Below, in pieces: positions 9,846 through 18,867 of a stretch of 64,000 nucleotides of DNA (position 1 is its first letter; every line of letters starts with the position of its first letter). A program made the translations under genes and the position numbers. The notes beneath the pieces were generated by a model. The model saw nothing but the letters and a program-made list of their open reading frames with translations. It made no database searches and was not told the origin of the DNA. Source of the DNA: Catenulispora sp. GP43 (lineage in GTDB: Bacteria; Actinomycetota; Actinomycetes; Streptomycetales; Catenulisporaceae); NCBI RefSeq assembly GCF_041260665.1, contig NZ_JBGCCT010000003.1, forward strand, positions 62,001 to 126,000. The letters run 5' to 3'.

Positions 9846-9880
9846 TAGACAGTTTGGACTGTGCAGTTTAGACTGAAAGT
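9846..9880 (+). promoter_or_regulatory. marR promoter with two CAGTTTRGACTG operators
   Basis: -35 TAGACA (9846-9851), a 17-bp spacer, then -10 TAGACT (9869-9874), placing transcription start at or next to the ATG at 9881; the mRNA is probably leaderless. Two 12-bp imperfect palindromes, CAGTTTGGACTG (9850-9861) and CAGTTTAGACTG (9864-9875), cover both promoter elements with a 14-bp period, as expected for MarR autorepression. Confidence 0.65.
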
Positions 9881-10342
9881 ATGGACGCTCAGAGTGCACA
9901 GGGACAGCAGGCCGGCGCGAGCGCTGAGGCCGCGCACGCCGCCCGGGAGCTGCGCGTGCTGGTCGGCCGCCTGCGCCGCCGGCTGCGCGAGGTGGACAGC
10001 GTGCACGAGCTCACCGCCTCGCAGCTGGCGGTCCTGGGCCGGCTGGACCGCGACGGCCCGGCCTCGACCAGCGACCTGGCCAAGGCCGAGCGCGTCCGGC
10101 CGCAGTCGATGGCCGCGACCGTGGCGGTGCTGGAGGAGCGCGGCATGATCGCCCGCCGCCCGGACCCGGACGACGGCCGCCGCCAGCTGATCGAGCTGAC
10201 CCCGACGGCCGACGAGACGGTGAGCGGATCGCGGCGGGCGCGCGACGAGTGGCTGGAAAGCGCCCTGCGGGAGCGGTTCTCGACGGAGGAGCTGGCGACG
10301 GTGATCACCGCCTTGGGGCTGCTGGAACGGCTCAGCGAATGA
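9881..10342 (+). CDS. MarR-family transcriptional regulator
   Basis: This is a 153-aa winged-helix repressor. The recognition helix region SDLAKAERVRPQSMAATVAVLEERG (about 68-92) and the wing RRPDPDDGRRQLIELT (96-111) are typical of MarR. Dimerisation helices lie at both ends. Its TGA overlaps the ATG of the MFS exporter by 4 nt, so it most likely controls that exporter in response to the drug or phenolic compound exported. Two palindromes in its own promoter support autoregulation. The ATG lacks a Shine-Dalgarno, consistent with leaderless translation. Confidence 0.94.
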   Translation: MDAQSAQGQQAGASAEAAHAARELRVLVGRLRRRLREVDSVHELTASQLAVLGRLDRDGPASTSDLAKAERVRPQSMAATVAVLEERGMIARRPDPDDGRRQLIELTPTADETVSGSRRARDEWLESALRERFSTEELATVITALGLLERLSE

Positions 10343-11733
10343 CCGCGACCGTCGACAGGGCCCAGGACACCGCCGCCACTCAGGACACCGCCACCCCGAC
10401 CCCGCCCTTCAACCGCCGCCTGATCGTCCCGCTCCTGTTCGGCGCGACGCTCAACCCGATCAACTCCTCCATGATCGCGATCGCGCTGGTGCCGATCGGT
10501 GCGGCCTTCGGCGCCTCGCCCGCGGCGACCGCGTGGCTCGTCTCCGCGCTCTATCTCGCGACCGCTATAGGGCAGCCGGTGATCGGACGGCTTGTGGACC
10601 GGTTCGGGGCCCGGCCGCTCTACCTCGTCGGGGCCGCGTTGGTCGGGATAGCCGGGGTCATCGGGACGGCCGCGCCGTCGCTCGCGGTGCTCATCGTGGC
10701 GCGCGTGCTGCTGGGCTTCGGGACCAGCGCGCAGTTCCCGGCGGCCATGCACACTGTGCGCGGCGAGGCACAGCGCACCGGTATGAAGACTCCCGCTGGG
10801 ATCCTCACCGCGCTCTCCATATCTGCGCAGAGCACGATGGTCATCGGCCCGACGCTTGGCGGTGCGCTCATCGGTGTCGGCGGGTGGCGCCTGGTGTTCG
10901 CCATCAACATCCCGCTGGCGTTGGTCTGCATAGCGCTCGGCGCACGCAGACTCCCCAAGAGCGCACCTGCACACACCGAGAGCCGTATCGACCTGGTGGG
11001 CATGGGCCTGTTCGCCGCGATGCTGACCAGCCTGTTGCTCTTCCTCATGGACATGAGCGTCGGCAACCTCTATCTCCTGGCGATCGCCGCTGCGGTGGCC
11101 GCGCTGTTCGTCCGTATAGAGCTCCGCTCGGGGGAGCCCTTCATAGATATGCGCGTCTTCGGCGGGAACACCCCGCTGCTCATGACCTACCTGCGCCAGA
11201 CGCTTACCTACGTCCTCACGTACTGCTTCATCTACGGATTCACGCAGTGGCTGGAAGAAGGCCGCGGCCTCAGCGCATCCGCAGCCGGGCTCGTCGTCCT
11301 GCCGACGTCCCTCACGGCGATCGTCGTGGCCTGGTTCACCGGCCGACGCAGCGGGATGCGCAGCAAGCTGTTCGCCGGCACCATGTCGATGATCGCTGCG
11401 TCCGCGGCCCTGTTGGTCCTTAACCGGGGAACCGCTATATGGGTTCTCATAGCGGTGGGTCTACTGGCGGGTGCCACACAGGGCATGAACGGTCTCGCCA
11501 ACCAGAACGCCTTGTTCCGTCAGGCAGATGCGGCGCGTATGGGAACCGCTTCAGGGCTGCTGCGGACATTCCAGTACCTCGGCGCCATCCTGTCCTCGGC
11601 TGCCGTGGCGATCGTCTTCCGCACCGGGGCTTCTTCGGGCGGCCTTCACGAGCTCGCCGTCATTATGATCGCGTGCGGCGGGCTGTTGCTCGCCGTGGTC
11701 CTCGCCGACCGCTCGCTGTCCCTCCGCCGATAA
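10339..11733 (+). CDS. MFS drug:H+ antiporter (EmrB/QacA type)
   Basis: This is a 464-aa polytopic membrane protein. MFS motif A, GRLVDRFGARPLY, lies between helices 2 and 3, and a motif C-like GPTLGGALIG lies in helix 5. The number and spacing of hydrophobic segments fits 12-14 helices. The ATG at 10339 overlaps the marR stop. Upstream in-frame codons exist but fall inside marR. It likely extrudes the ligand sensed by the MarR protein. The 3' half uses noticeably more ATA and TAT codons than its neighbours (for example Ile-ATA several times), hinting at a more recent arrival than the surrounding genes. Confidence 0.93.
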   Translation: MTATVDRAQDTAATQDTATPTPPFNRRLIVPLLFGATLNPINSSMIAIALVPIGAAFGASPAATAWLVSALYLATAIGQPVIGRLVDRFGARPLYLVGAALVGIAGVIGTAAPSLAVLIVARVLLGFGTSAQFPAAMHTVRGEAQRTGMKTPAGILTALSISAQSTMVIGPTLGGALIGVGGWRLVFAINIPLALVCIALGARRLPKSAPAHTESRIDLVGMGLFAAMLTSLLLFLMDMSVGNLYLLAIAAAVAALFVRIELRSGEPFIDMRVFGGNTPLLMTYLRQTLTYVLTYCFIYGFTQWLEEGRGLSASAAGLVVLPTSLTAIVVAWFTGRRSGMRSKLFAGTMSMIAASAALLVLNRGTAIWVLIAVGLLAGATQGMNGLANQNALFRQADAARMGTASGLLRTFQYLGAILSSAAVAIVFRTGASSGGLHELAVIMIACGGLLLAVVLADRSLSLRR

Positions 11734-11746
11734 GGATTTCCGCGAC

Positions 11747-12361
11747 ATGGCGCTGACGACACTGGACCCGAAGACCGCACTCGTCCTGATCGACCTCCAG
11801 CACGGCATCGTCGCCCCGCCCTCGGTCCCCCTCAGCGGCGCCGAAGTGGTGGCGCGCGGCAAGGAGTTGGCCGATGCCTTCCGCTCGCGCGGTCTCCCGG
11901 TGGTCCTGGTGAACGTCGCTTTCTCTCCCGACTTCGGCGATGCCCCGAAGGGCCGCGACGACGAGGAGCCCGAGCCGGACGAGGACGACGACGAGGACGA
12001 GGACGAGGACGAGGGCATGCCCGCCGACTTCGCCGTCATCGTGGACGAGCTCGGCGCACAGGCCACCGACATCCGCGTCACCAAGCACCAGTGGGGCGCC
12101 TTCCACGGCACCGGCCTGGACACCCAGCTGCGCCGCCGCGGCGTCACGCAGATCGTCCTGGCCGGCCTGGTCACCAGCCGCGGCGTCGACACCACCGCGC
12201 GGGAGGCGTACGCCCACAACTACAGCGTCGCGTTCGCCGTCGACGCGATGGCCGACCGCGGCATCGAGGTGCACGACAACGCCATCGAGCGGATCTTCCC
12301 GCAGATCGGCCAGCGAGCCACCACCGCGGAGATTCTGAAGTTGCTGAGCTCCTGGAGCTAG
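11747..12361 (+). CDS. Isochorismatase/cysteine hydrolase-fold protein lacking the nucleophilic Cys
   Basis: This is a 204-aa alpha/beta hydrolase of the isochorismatase-like family. The first catalytic Asp (ALVLIDLQHG, D16) and the Lys (VTKHQWGAF, K113) are present. The Cys position in the motif GLVTSRGVDTTAREA is Gly146, so a thiol-dependent amidase reaction is unlikely; enzymes of the EntB/PhzD side hydrolyse vinyl ethers without it. An acidic run of about 20 Asp/Glu residues (67-86) is inserted in a surface loop. The gene follows the MFS exporter by 13 bp and may be co-transcribed with marR. It ends in a 4-bp convergent overlap with the next gene. Confidence 0.85.
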   Translation: MALTTLDPKTALVLIDLQHGIVAPPSVPLSGAEVVARGKELADAFRSRGLPVVLVNVAFSPDFGDAPKGRDDEEPEPDEDDDEDEDEDEGMPADFAVIVDELGAQATDIRVTKHQWGAFHGTGLDTQLRRRGVTQIVLAGLVTSRGVDTTAREAYAHNYSVAFAVDAMADRGIEVHDNAIERIFPQIGQRATTAEILKLLSSWS

Positions 12362-12933
12362 TGCGGATTCCCTAAGGGCTCCGACACTTCCTGCAGAAGC
12401 CCATAGACGAACCGCGCGCTGCGCCGCTCCAGGCCGCCCCGGCCGTCGTCATACCCGTACTCGCTGTGCCACCGCGTCGGGGCGTCCTCCGGCAGATGCC
12501 GCACCTGCGGATACATCCGCTCCAGATCCCCGACCACGTACGACCACGGCTCCAACGCATTGTCCGGCGGGGCCGCAGGCGGCTCCGTACCGGGCGCCCG
12601 CACCAGCCACTCCTGCCAGACCTGTCCGCCGGGCCCGACCACGATCTCGAACCGCAGCTCCGGCCACAGCGGCAGCGTCCAGTGGTGGAGCCGGCTGACG
12701 AGGTCCCCGGTGCGGAGTTCGAGTTCGGCCTCCGCCGGTCCCAGGAGCGCCCTGAAGCGCTCCGGTCCGCGGGGCGCGGAGCGCGCCCGCAGATAGCGTT
12801 GCCACCAGGCGTTCGCCTCGCGCATCTCCGTGACGGAGAAGCCCAGGCCTTGCCGAGCCTGCTCCACCAGACCGGGCTGGTAGTCGGCCATCCGGCGGAG
12901 CAGGATCAGCTGGAATTCCGAGCGTGAGATCAT
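12358..12933 (-). CDS. Conserved hypothetical protein, Trp/Arg-rich
   Basis: This is a 191-aa soluble protein of unknown function. It has no signal peptide, membrane segment or catalytic motif I recognise. A basic Trp-containing helix (NAWWQRYLRARS, about 41-52) and aromatic segments (LHHWTLPLWPELRFEIVVGPGG) suggest a compact alpha/beta domain. The ATG at 12933 has only a poor ribosome-binding site. It is convergent with the hydrolase gene and overlaps its stop by 4 bp. Confidence 0.65.
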   Translation of the reverse strand: MISRSEFQLILLRRMADYQPGLVEQARQGLGFSVTEMREANAWWQRYLRARSAPRGPERFRALLGPAEAELELRTGDLVSRLHHWTLPLWPELRFEIVVGPGGQVWQEWLVRAPGTEPPAAPPDNALEPWSYVVGDLERMYPQVRHLPEDAPTRWHSEYGYDDGRGGLERRSARFVYGLLQEVSEPLGNPH

Positions 12934-12957
12934 CGCGCCCGAGCTTAGTCCGGAACG

Positions 12958-13200
12958 CTAGCGGGCCCCTGCCAGATCGGGACTCTGCCGGTTCATGTAC
13001 GTGAAGTAGCGGTTGTGGCCCAGCGCCGATTCCTCAGTGTTGGTCGCGACACTGTTGACCGCGCCGGCCACCGCAGGACTCGCCGCCTGTGCGACGCCGG
13101 GCAGCCCGACAAGGCTGCCGGCGGACACGGCCGTGAGGGCGAGGCCGCCGAACGCCACGGTTTTGGGCAGGCGGAAGCGTGAGGATGCTGACGAGGGCAT
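12958..13200 (-). CDS. Small secreted protein
   Basis: This is an 80-aa protein with a clear signal peptide: basic n-region (SSRFRLPKTVA), hydrophobic core (FGGLALTAVSAGSLVGL) and likely cleavage after AQA at about residue 40. The mature part is only about 40 residues, with no Cys. The ATG at 13200 has no Shine-Dalgarno, but TATGTT lies 6 nt upstream, compatible with a leaderless transcript. The function is unknown. Confidence 0.55.
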   Translation of the reverse strand: MPSSASSRFRLPKTVAFGGLALTAVSAGSLVGLPGVAQAASPAVAGAVNSVATNTEESALGHNRYFTYMNRQSPDLAGAR

Positions 13201-13309
13201 GGGTCGAACATAGGCGCGGTGATCATCGGCGGGATCGGTAAGAGGGGTGACCAGGCCTACGCTGTTGCGGCTATCGAGCTGGTGCCATGGGCGAGCCGGG
13301 GCCGGAGCC

Positions 13310-14704
13310 CTACCAGTCCGGAGGAGATTCCGGCGGCGTCCTGCGCGCCGGCGGCCTCTGATCGTCCGGCGGCGCGGAACGCCGGGGCTGCGGGGGCTGC
13401 GGGGACTGCGGGGACTGCGGGGGCTCGCCGGCCCGGCGGCCGTCGCCGCGACGCGGCGGCTGGTCGCCACGCTGCGGCTGGTCGCGACGCTGCGCGCGGG
13501 AGTCCGGGGGCGTGCTGCCGCGGGGCTCGGGGCTTCCGGGACGCGGCACCCACTCGGCTCCGGGCGGGGTACTTCCGCGCTGCGGCTTCTTGGCTCCCTT
13601 GCCACGGCGCAGCCAGCCGCCCGAGCTCGGCTCCTCCGGCGGGCGGGAATCAGGGTTCTGTCGCGGACGGGGCGGTACCTTCTCACGGCCGCCGGCGCCC
13701 TCGGGTGCAACTCGACGCTGCCGGCCGGGATCGGCGGGCGGCCGCTGGTCTATCGGCGGCCGCTGATCGCCGGATTTGCGCGGCCTCCCCGATATCGCAG
13801 GATCCTCGCGACGCACCGGCTGCCCGGTACGCCGCTGTTCCGATTCCCGGCTGCGCGCCTGCTGGCCGCCGGAATCCGCGCCCCGCACCGGCTGTCCGGC
13901 TCCGGCTCCGGATGCGGCTCCGGCCCCGGCTCCGCGCCCATCGGCATCCCGCCGATCCCTGCCCCGCGCGTCCTCGCTACGTCCCGACGGATCGACGCGC
14001 TTCAAACGCCCCGCACTCGTCGGCGGGCCCGCATCGGCAGCCGGCCGCCGTTCCGGGCCCTTCCGTGGCTGCCCCGAATCGCTTCCCTGCCGCGATGCCG
14101 GCTTCTCACCGCGCCGCTTTCCTTCGGCCGGCCGCTCCTCAACCCTCTGCCGCCCGGAATCCCCACCCGCGGACGGCCCGGCGCTCAACTCCCGCCGCGT
14201 GGAGCTCCGCCCTGTCGGCAGCGCGTGGCCGACCGGCACCGGGCCGCGCGCCTGCGCCTGCCCCAGCGCCCGCTCGCGGCCGCGCAGGTAGCCGGCGACG
14301 AACTTCTCCAGCCCCATCTCGGCCAGCGGCGTGCGCTGCTGCGGGTCGTACGCCGCCAGGCCGGTGTCGGATTCCACCGCGTGCGCGAAGCGGAACGCCA
14401 TCGTCGCCGCCATGCGCGCCACCGGGCCGTCGTACCAGTACGGCAGCGCGATGACGCCGTCCTCGCCGAAGAACGTGAACCGCAGCCGGGTCACCGGGTG
14501 CACCAGCTCCCGCTGGCCGCGGCCGCGGTACTCCTCGATCTGGCCGAGGATCTGCGCGGCGTGCAGCACGAGGTCGGGCCACGGCTCCAGGCGCGCGGCC
14601 ACTATCCTCGGGTCCTCCTCGCGCGCCGCGGTCCGCGCGGCGGCCAGGGCCTGGGACCAGGTCTGGCCCAGGATGTGCGGGAGGAACACCACCTCGTGGC
14701 TCAT
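13310..14704 (-). CDS. Hypothetical protein with a long disordered Arg/Pro/Gly tail
   Basis: This is a 464-aa protein in two very different parts. Residues 1-160 look folded, with normal hydrophobic spacing (RFTFFGEDGVIALPYWYDGPVA, MAFRFAHAVESDTGLAAYDP). Residues 165-464 are almost entirely Arg, Pro, Gly, Ser, Asp and Gln with short repeats such as DQRPP and SPQSPQ, so they are predicted disordered and strongly basic. The nucleotide sequence of the tail contains short tandem repeats (around 13370-13510). A role in nucleic-acid binding or condensate formation is inference. The ATG at 14704 follows ACCCCTTGAAC-type sequence with no strong Shine-Dalgarno, so the start is uncertain. Confidence 0.6.
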   Translation of the reverse strand: MSHEVVFLPHILGQTWSQALAAARTAAREEDPRIVAARLEPWPDLVLHAAQILGQIEEYRGRGQRELVHPVTRLRFTFFGEDGVIALPYWYDGPVARMAATMAFRFAHAVESDTGLAAYDPQQRTPLAEMGLEKFVAGYLRGRERALGQAQARGPVPVGHALPTGRSSTRRELSAGPSAGGDSGRQRVEERPAEGKRRGEKPASRQGSDSGQPRKGPERRPAADAGPPTSAGRLKRVDPSGRSEDARGRDRRDADGRGAGAGAASGAGAGQPVRGADSGGQQARSRESEQRRTGQPVRREDPAISGRPRKSGDQRPPIDQRPPADPGRQRRVAPEGAGGREKVPPRPRQNPDSRPPEEPSSGGWLRRGKGAKKPQRGSTPPGAEWVPRPGSPEPRGSTPPDSRAQRRDQPQRGDQPPRRGDGRRAGEPPQSPQSPQPPQPRRSAPPDDQRPPARRTPPESPPDW

Positions 14705-14781
14705 GTGGCAACTTTAGTGGTGTTCACCCCTTGAACGATCTCAGGACGCGAACGCATCCGTCTTGGCAGATGACAGGGGTG

Positions 14782-16170
14782 TCAGCTCGCGTAGACGTCC
14801 ACGACCGACAGCGCCTCGTCCAGCGCCGCCAGTCCCTTGCGCGCGTCCTCCTCGGAGATGGTGCACGGCGGCACCACGTGCAGCCGGTTGAAGTTGATGA
14901 ACGGCCACACGCCGCGCGCCTTCATCGCCGCCGCGAGCTCGTTCATCGGCGCCGCGTCCGCGCCGGAAGCGTTGTAGGGCACCAGCATCTCGCGCGTCTC
15001 CTTGGAGCGGACCAGGTCCAGCGCCCAGAACGCGCCGACGCCGCGCACCTCGCCGACGCTCGGGTGCTTCCCGGCCATCGCGCGCAGCGCCGGGCCGAAG
15101 ACCTCCTCGCCGAGCCGCGCCGCGTGCTCGATGATGCCCTCCTCCTTCATCGCGTTGATGGTGGCGACGATGGAGGCGCAGGCGAGCGGGTGCCCGGAGT
15201 AGGTCAGGCCGCCGGGGTACACGCGGTCCTTGAAGGTGTCGCGGATCTTCTCGGAGATGATCACACCGCCGACCGGGACGTACCCGGAGTTGGAGCCCTT
15301 GGCGAAGGTGATCAGGTCCGGGGTGACGCCCCAGTGGTCGAGCGCGAACCAGGCGCCGGAGCGCGCGAACCCGGCCATCACCTCGTCGGCGATGTAGACG
15401 ATCCCGTACTTGTCGCACAGCGCCCGGACGCCCGCCAGGTAGCCCGCCGGCGGCATCAGCACACCGGCGGTACCGACGATGGTCTCCAGGATGATGGCCG
15501 CGATGGTCGCCGGGCCCTCGTACTGGATGGTCTGCTCCAGGTGCAGCAGCGCGCGCTCGCATTCCTCGGCCTCGGTCGTGGCGTGGAAGTGGGAGCGGTA
15601 CAGGTGCGGGCCGAAGAAGTGCACGGCGCCGCCGGTGGACTGGCCCACCGCGTCGTTGGCCCAGCGGCGCGGGTCGCCGGTGACGGAGATGGCCGTCGAG
15701 GTGGAGCCGTGGTAGCTGCGGTAGGCGGAGAGCACCTTGGTGCGGCCGGTGTGCAGCCGGGCCATGCGGACGGCGTTCTCGACGGCCTCGGCGCCGCCGT
15801 TGGTGAAGAAGACGTAGTTCAGGTCGCCCGGGGCCAGCTCGGCGATCAGCCGGGCGGCCTCGCCGCGGACGTCGTTGGCGAAGGCCGGCGCGATGGTGCA
15901 CAGCTTGCCGGCCTGCTCCTGGATCGCCGCGACCACCTTGGGGTGCTGGTGCCCGATGTTGGTGTTCACCAGCTGGGAGGAGAAGTCCAGATAGCGGTTG
16001 CCGTCGTAGTCCCAGAAGTAGGACCCCTCGGCGCCGGCGATCGGGAGCGGACTGATGGCCCCCTGCGCCGACCAGGAGTGGAACACGTGGGCGCGGTCGT
16101 CGGCGAGAACTTGCGCGCCGGCCGCCTTCAGCTCGTCGGGGGAGATATCAGTCATAGCCCGAACGTACAT
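14782..16170 (-). CDS. Class III PLP-dependent aminotransferase
   Basis: This is a 462-aa aminotransferase of the fold-type I class III group (omega-amino acid:pyruvate type). The diagnostics are FFTNGGAEAVENAVRMAR, the PLP Asp in YIADEVMAGF, and the Schiff-base Lys in LITFAKGSNSGYVPVGG. The C-terminal NFNRLHVVPPCTISEED is also family-like. The ATG at 16170 has a G-rich stretch 8 nt upstream; a second Met five codons later is an alternative start. It lies 73 bp downstream of purA on the same strand and could share its transcript. The amino donor (for example beta-alanine, taurine or GABA) cannot be told from the sequence. Confidence 0.9.
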   Translation of the reverse strand: MYVRAMTDISPDELKAAGAQVLADDRAHVFHSWSAQGAISPLPIAGAEGSYFWDYDGNRYLDFSSQLVNTNIGHQHPKVVAAIQEQAGKLCTIAPAFANDVRGEAARLIAELAPGDLNYVFFTNGGAEAVENAVRMARLHTGRTKVLSAYRSYHGSTSTAISVTGDPRRWANDAVGQSTGGAVHFFGPHLYRSHFHATTEAEECERALLHLEQTIQYEGPATIAAIILETIVGTAGVLMPPAGYLAGVRALCDKYGIVYIADEVMAGFARSGAWFALDHWGVTPDLITFAKGSNSGYVPVGGVIISEKIRDTFKDRVYPGGLTYSGHPLACASIVATINAMKEEGIIEHAARLGEEVFGPALRAMAGKHPSVGEVRGVGAFWALDLVRSKETREMLVPYNASGADAAPMNELAAAMKARGVWPFINFNRLHVVPPCTISEEDARKGLAALDEALSVVDVYAS

Positions 16171-16243
16171 GGTGCGGCCCCCCGCTCGGGAGGCCGCAAC
16201 ATGTCAAGGAATCGACCGCGCGCCCTTACAGAACTGCCAACGA

Positions 16244-17527
16244 CTACAGGAACGAGCGCAGCTGGATCGTGGCGTTGCGCTCCGGGCCGACGCCGATCGC
16301 CGAGATCGGCGCGCCCGACATGTCCTCCAGCGCCTTCACGTACGCCTGCGCGTTCTTCGGCAGGTCCTCGAAGGACTTGCAGCCCGAGATGTCCTCGGTC
16401 CAGCCCGGGAGCTCCTCGTAGACCGGCGTCGCGTGGTGGAAGTCGGTCTGGGTCATCGGGATCTCGTCGTGCCGGACGCCGTCCACGTCGTAGGCCACGC
16501 AGACCGGGATCTTCTCGAAGCCGGTCAGCACGTCCAGCTTGGTGAGGAAGAAGTCGGTCAGGCCGTTCACCCGGGAGGCGTAGCGCGCCACCGGCGCGTC
16601 GAACCAGCCGCAGCGCCGGTCCCGGCCGGTGGTGACGCCGTACTCGTGGCCGATGCGGCGCAGCGCCTCGCCGTTCTCGTCGAACAGCTCGGTCGGGAAC
16701 GGCCCGGCCCCCACGCGCGTCGCGTACGCCTTCAGGATGCCGATGGACCGGGTGATGCGCGTCGGGCCGATGCCGGCGCCGGTGCACGCCCCGCCGGTGG
16801 TCGGGTTCGAGGAGGTGACGAAGGGATAGGTGCCGTGGTCCACGTCCAGCAGCGTGCCCTGACCGCCCTCCAGCAGCACGACCTTGCCCTCGTCCAGCGC
16901 CTTGTTGACGACCAGCGAGGTGTCGGCGACCATCGGCCGCAGCCGCTCGGCGTAGCCCAGGTACTCCTCGACCACGGCCTCGGCGCTCAGCGCGCGCCGG
17001 TTGTAGACCTTGACCAGCATCTGGTTCCGGTCCCGCAGCGCGCCCTCGACCTTCTGCAGCAGGATCGAGGGGTCGAACAGGTCCTGGACCCGCACCCCGA
17101 TCCGGTTGATCTTGTCCGCGTAGGTCGGCCCGATACCGCGCCCGGTGGTCCCGATCTTGTTCTTGCCCAGGAACCGCTCGCTGACCTTGTCCATGGTCCG
17201 GTGGTAGGGCGTGATCAGGTGCGCGTTCGCCGAGATCAGCAGCCGCGAGGTGTCGACCCCGCGCTGGTCGAGCCCGTCGAGCTCGGCGAACAGCACGGCC
17301 GGGTCGATGACCACGCCGTTGCCGATCACCGGCACGCAGCCCGGCGAGAGGATGCCGGAGGGCAGAAGGTGGAGGGCGTACTTCTGGTCGCCGATGACGA
17401 CCGTGTGGCCGGCGTTGTTGCCGCCCTGATAGCGGACGACGTAGTCGACCGAGCCGCCGAGCAGGTCCGTGGCCTTACCCTTGCCTTCGTCGCCCCACTG
17501 GGCGCCGACTAGCACGAGAGCGGGCAT
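16244..17527 (-). CDS. purA: Adenylosuccinate synthetase
   Basis: Joins IMP and aspartate with GTP to give adenylosuccinate, the substrate of the PurB encoded 11.6 kb away. It is 427 aa, the normal length. The GTP-binding loop WGDEGKGK (11-18) and the catalytic His in [10 protein letters not shown] (about 41) are present, as are [13 protein letters not shown], the IMP-site [10 protein letters not shown] region and the C-terminal [13 protein letters not shown]. The ATG at 17527 is preceded by AGGTG. A hairpin 100 bp upstream separates it from the gene before it. Confidence 0.97.
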   Translation of the reverse strand: MPALVLVGAQWGDEGKGKATDLLGGSVDYVVRYQGGNNAGHTVVIGDQKYALHLLPSGILSPGCVPVIGNGVVIDPAVLFAELDGLDQRGVDTSRLLISANAHLITPYHRTMDKVSERFLGKNKIGTTGRGIGPTYADKINRIGVRVQDLFDPSILLQKVEGALRDRNQMLVKVYNRRALSAEAVVEEYLGYAERLRPMVADTSLVVNKALDEGKVVLLEGGQGTLLDVDHGTYPFVTSSNPTTGGACTGAGIGPTRITRSIGILKAYATRVGAGPFPTELFDENGEALRRIGHEYGVTTGRDRRCGWFDAPVARYASRVNGLTDFFLTKLDVLTGFEKIPVCVAYDVDGVRHDEIPMTQTDFHHATPVYEELPGWTEDISGCKSFEDLPKNAQAYVKALEDMSGAPISAIGVGPERNATIQLRSFL

Positions 17528-17627
17528 GGGAGATGCACCTCATTTCCATCAGCACAGTCAACGCTTAGACGCCTACTAGCTGCCAAGCGGTCCCTCTAGG
17601 GCGACGCGTCTTGTGTAAAACGACCGA

Positions 17628-17657
17628 AGCCCCTGGTCGCAAGCGGCGACAGGGGCT
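17628..17657 (-). terminator. Stem-loop terminator between the sigma-partner gene and purA
   Basis: The left arm AGCCCCTGGTCGC (17628-17640) pairs with GCGACAGGGGCT (17646-17657) across a 5-nt loop, with one bulged G. It lies 59 bp after the stop at 17716 and before purA, so it probably ends the leftward sigma operon. Confidence 0.65.
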
Positions 17658-17715
17658 CTTGCGGCAAGAGTTTACCGCGTCGTGACCGGGGATGGCCATT
17701 CCGGTCCGACAGGTG

Positions 17716-18867
17716 TCACCCGCCGTTGGTCTGCACCGGAAGCGGTTTGCCGGCCGCGTCGAAGGCCGTGACGCCAGTCGTCTGCTTGTCCCCGGACAGA
17801 ACGTAGGCGAAGAACCGGTAGCCGCCGAGGCTCTTGATGTCGATGGGGCTGCTGGTGCCGTCGGCGTAGTCCAGCTGCAGGCGGGCGACCTGGGGCGCGA
17901 CCAGCCCCGACGCGGCCATCGCGGCCTTCCCGGACGAGCTGACCTCCTGCGAGGAGCCGATCTCACTGCGCATCGAGCCGGTGATCGGCGTGGCATGGGT
18001 GCAGTCGGCGTTCAGACTGGCTGCCATGTCCGTCACGATGCACGGCCCCGACGGCCCGGTGTAGGCGGTGATTACCATGTTGTCGGCACCGAACTTGCCG
18101 CGGGTCAGTTCGACCGGACCCGCGGCCGGCGGCGGCGTCTCACCGGGCTTGTACCACCGGCCCTCGACGCTGAAGCTCCCCTTGATGCTGAACGGGCTCG
18201 AGAAGGCGATCTCGGCGCCCCGGGCGTCGAAGACCTCGATCTTGGCCACCCCGAGGCCGGGCGGCAGGGCGAAGAGCGCCACCGGTGTCTTGGCCACGGG
18301 CACGGCCTCGAAGTGCAGGACCTCTCCGTCCGCCAGCGTGACGTTGACCGTCGCCACCTGCTTCTGCAGGAAGAGCGTGTAGTTGTCGGGTTCGCCCGCG
18401 GACGCGTTGACGGTCAGGGCGGCGTACTTGACGTCCGGCCCCTGGTTGTCGAAACCGCAGGTCCACTCGATGTAGTAGCAGTTCTTGTTGTCGAAGCCGA
18501 TGCTCCACTTCTTTCCGTCGATCGTGCCCGAGAACTGCCCTTTGCCGTGGGTCAGGATCGTCGGGTTCACCGTGACGCGCCCCGGGGTGCTGGTGGCCGC
18601 GTACACCCCGTCCGGGCCGCCGCTCGCCGAGCTGTAGCCCGAGCCCCCGCCGGCGACCGCGACCGGCACGCCGATCGACAGCGCCGCCGCGATCGCCAGG
18701 GCGCCGCCGCCGACCACGCGGCGGCGCCGGCGGATCGTCCGGCCCTGCTTCAGCGTGGCGTCCACCGGGATGGTGCCGACCTCGAAGCGGCCCAGGTCGG
18801 CGAACAGTGCTTCCTCGCCGCTGCTGTCGCCGCCGTCGGTGTCCGGTCCGTACTGTTCGTCGTTCAC
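17716..18867 (-). CDS. Membrane-anchored partner of the second SigE-family sigma factor
   Basis: This is a 383-aa protein organised like the one at 4809-6368. It has a short acidic cytosolic N-terminus, an Arg cluster (IRRRRR, 45-50), one membrane helix at about 51-72, and an extracytoplasmic domain of about 310 residues with four or more Cys (for example CYYIEWTCGF) that could form disulfides. The GTG start overlaps the sigma TGA by 4 nt (GTGA). It probably senses something outside the membrane and controls the sigma factor. That is inferred from position only; no known anti-sigma domain is visible. Confidence 0.75.
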   Translation of the reverse strand: MNDEQYGPDTDGGDSSGEEALFADLGRFEVGTIPVDATLKQGRTIRRRRRVVGGGALAIAAALSIGVPVAVAGGGSGYSSASGGPDGVYAATSTPGRVTVNPTILTHGKGQFSGTIDGKKWSIGFDNKNCYYIEWTCGFDNQGPDVKYAALTVNASAGEPDNYTLFLQKQVATVNVTLADGEVLHFEAVPVAKTPVALFALPPGLGVAKIEVFDARGAEIAFSSPFSIKGSFSVEGRWYKPGETPPPAAGPVELTRGKFGADNMVITAYTGPSGPCIVTDMAASLNADCTHATPITGSMRSEIGSSQEVSSSGKAAMAASGLVAPQVARLQLDYADGTSSPIDIKSLGGYRFFAYVLSGDKQTTGVTAFDAAGKPLPVQTNGG

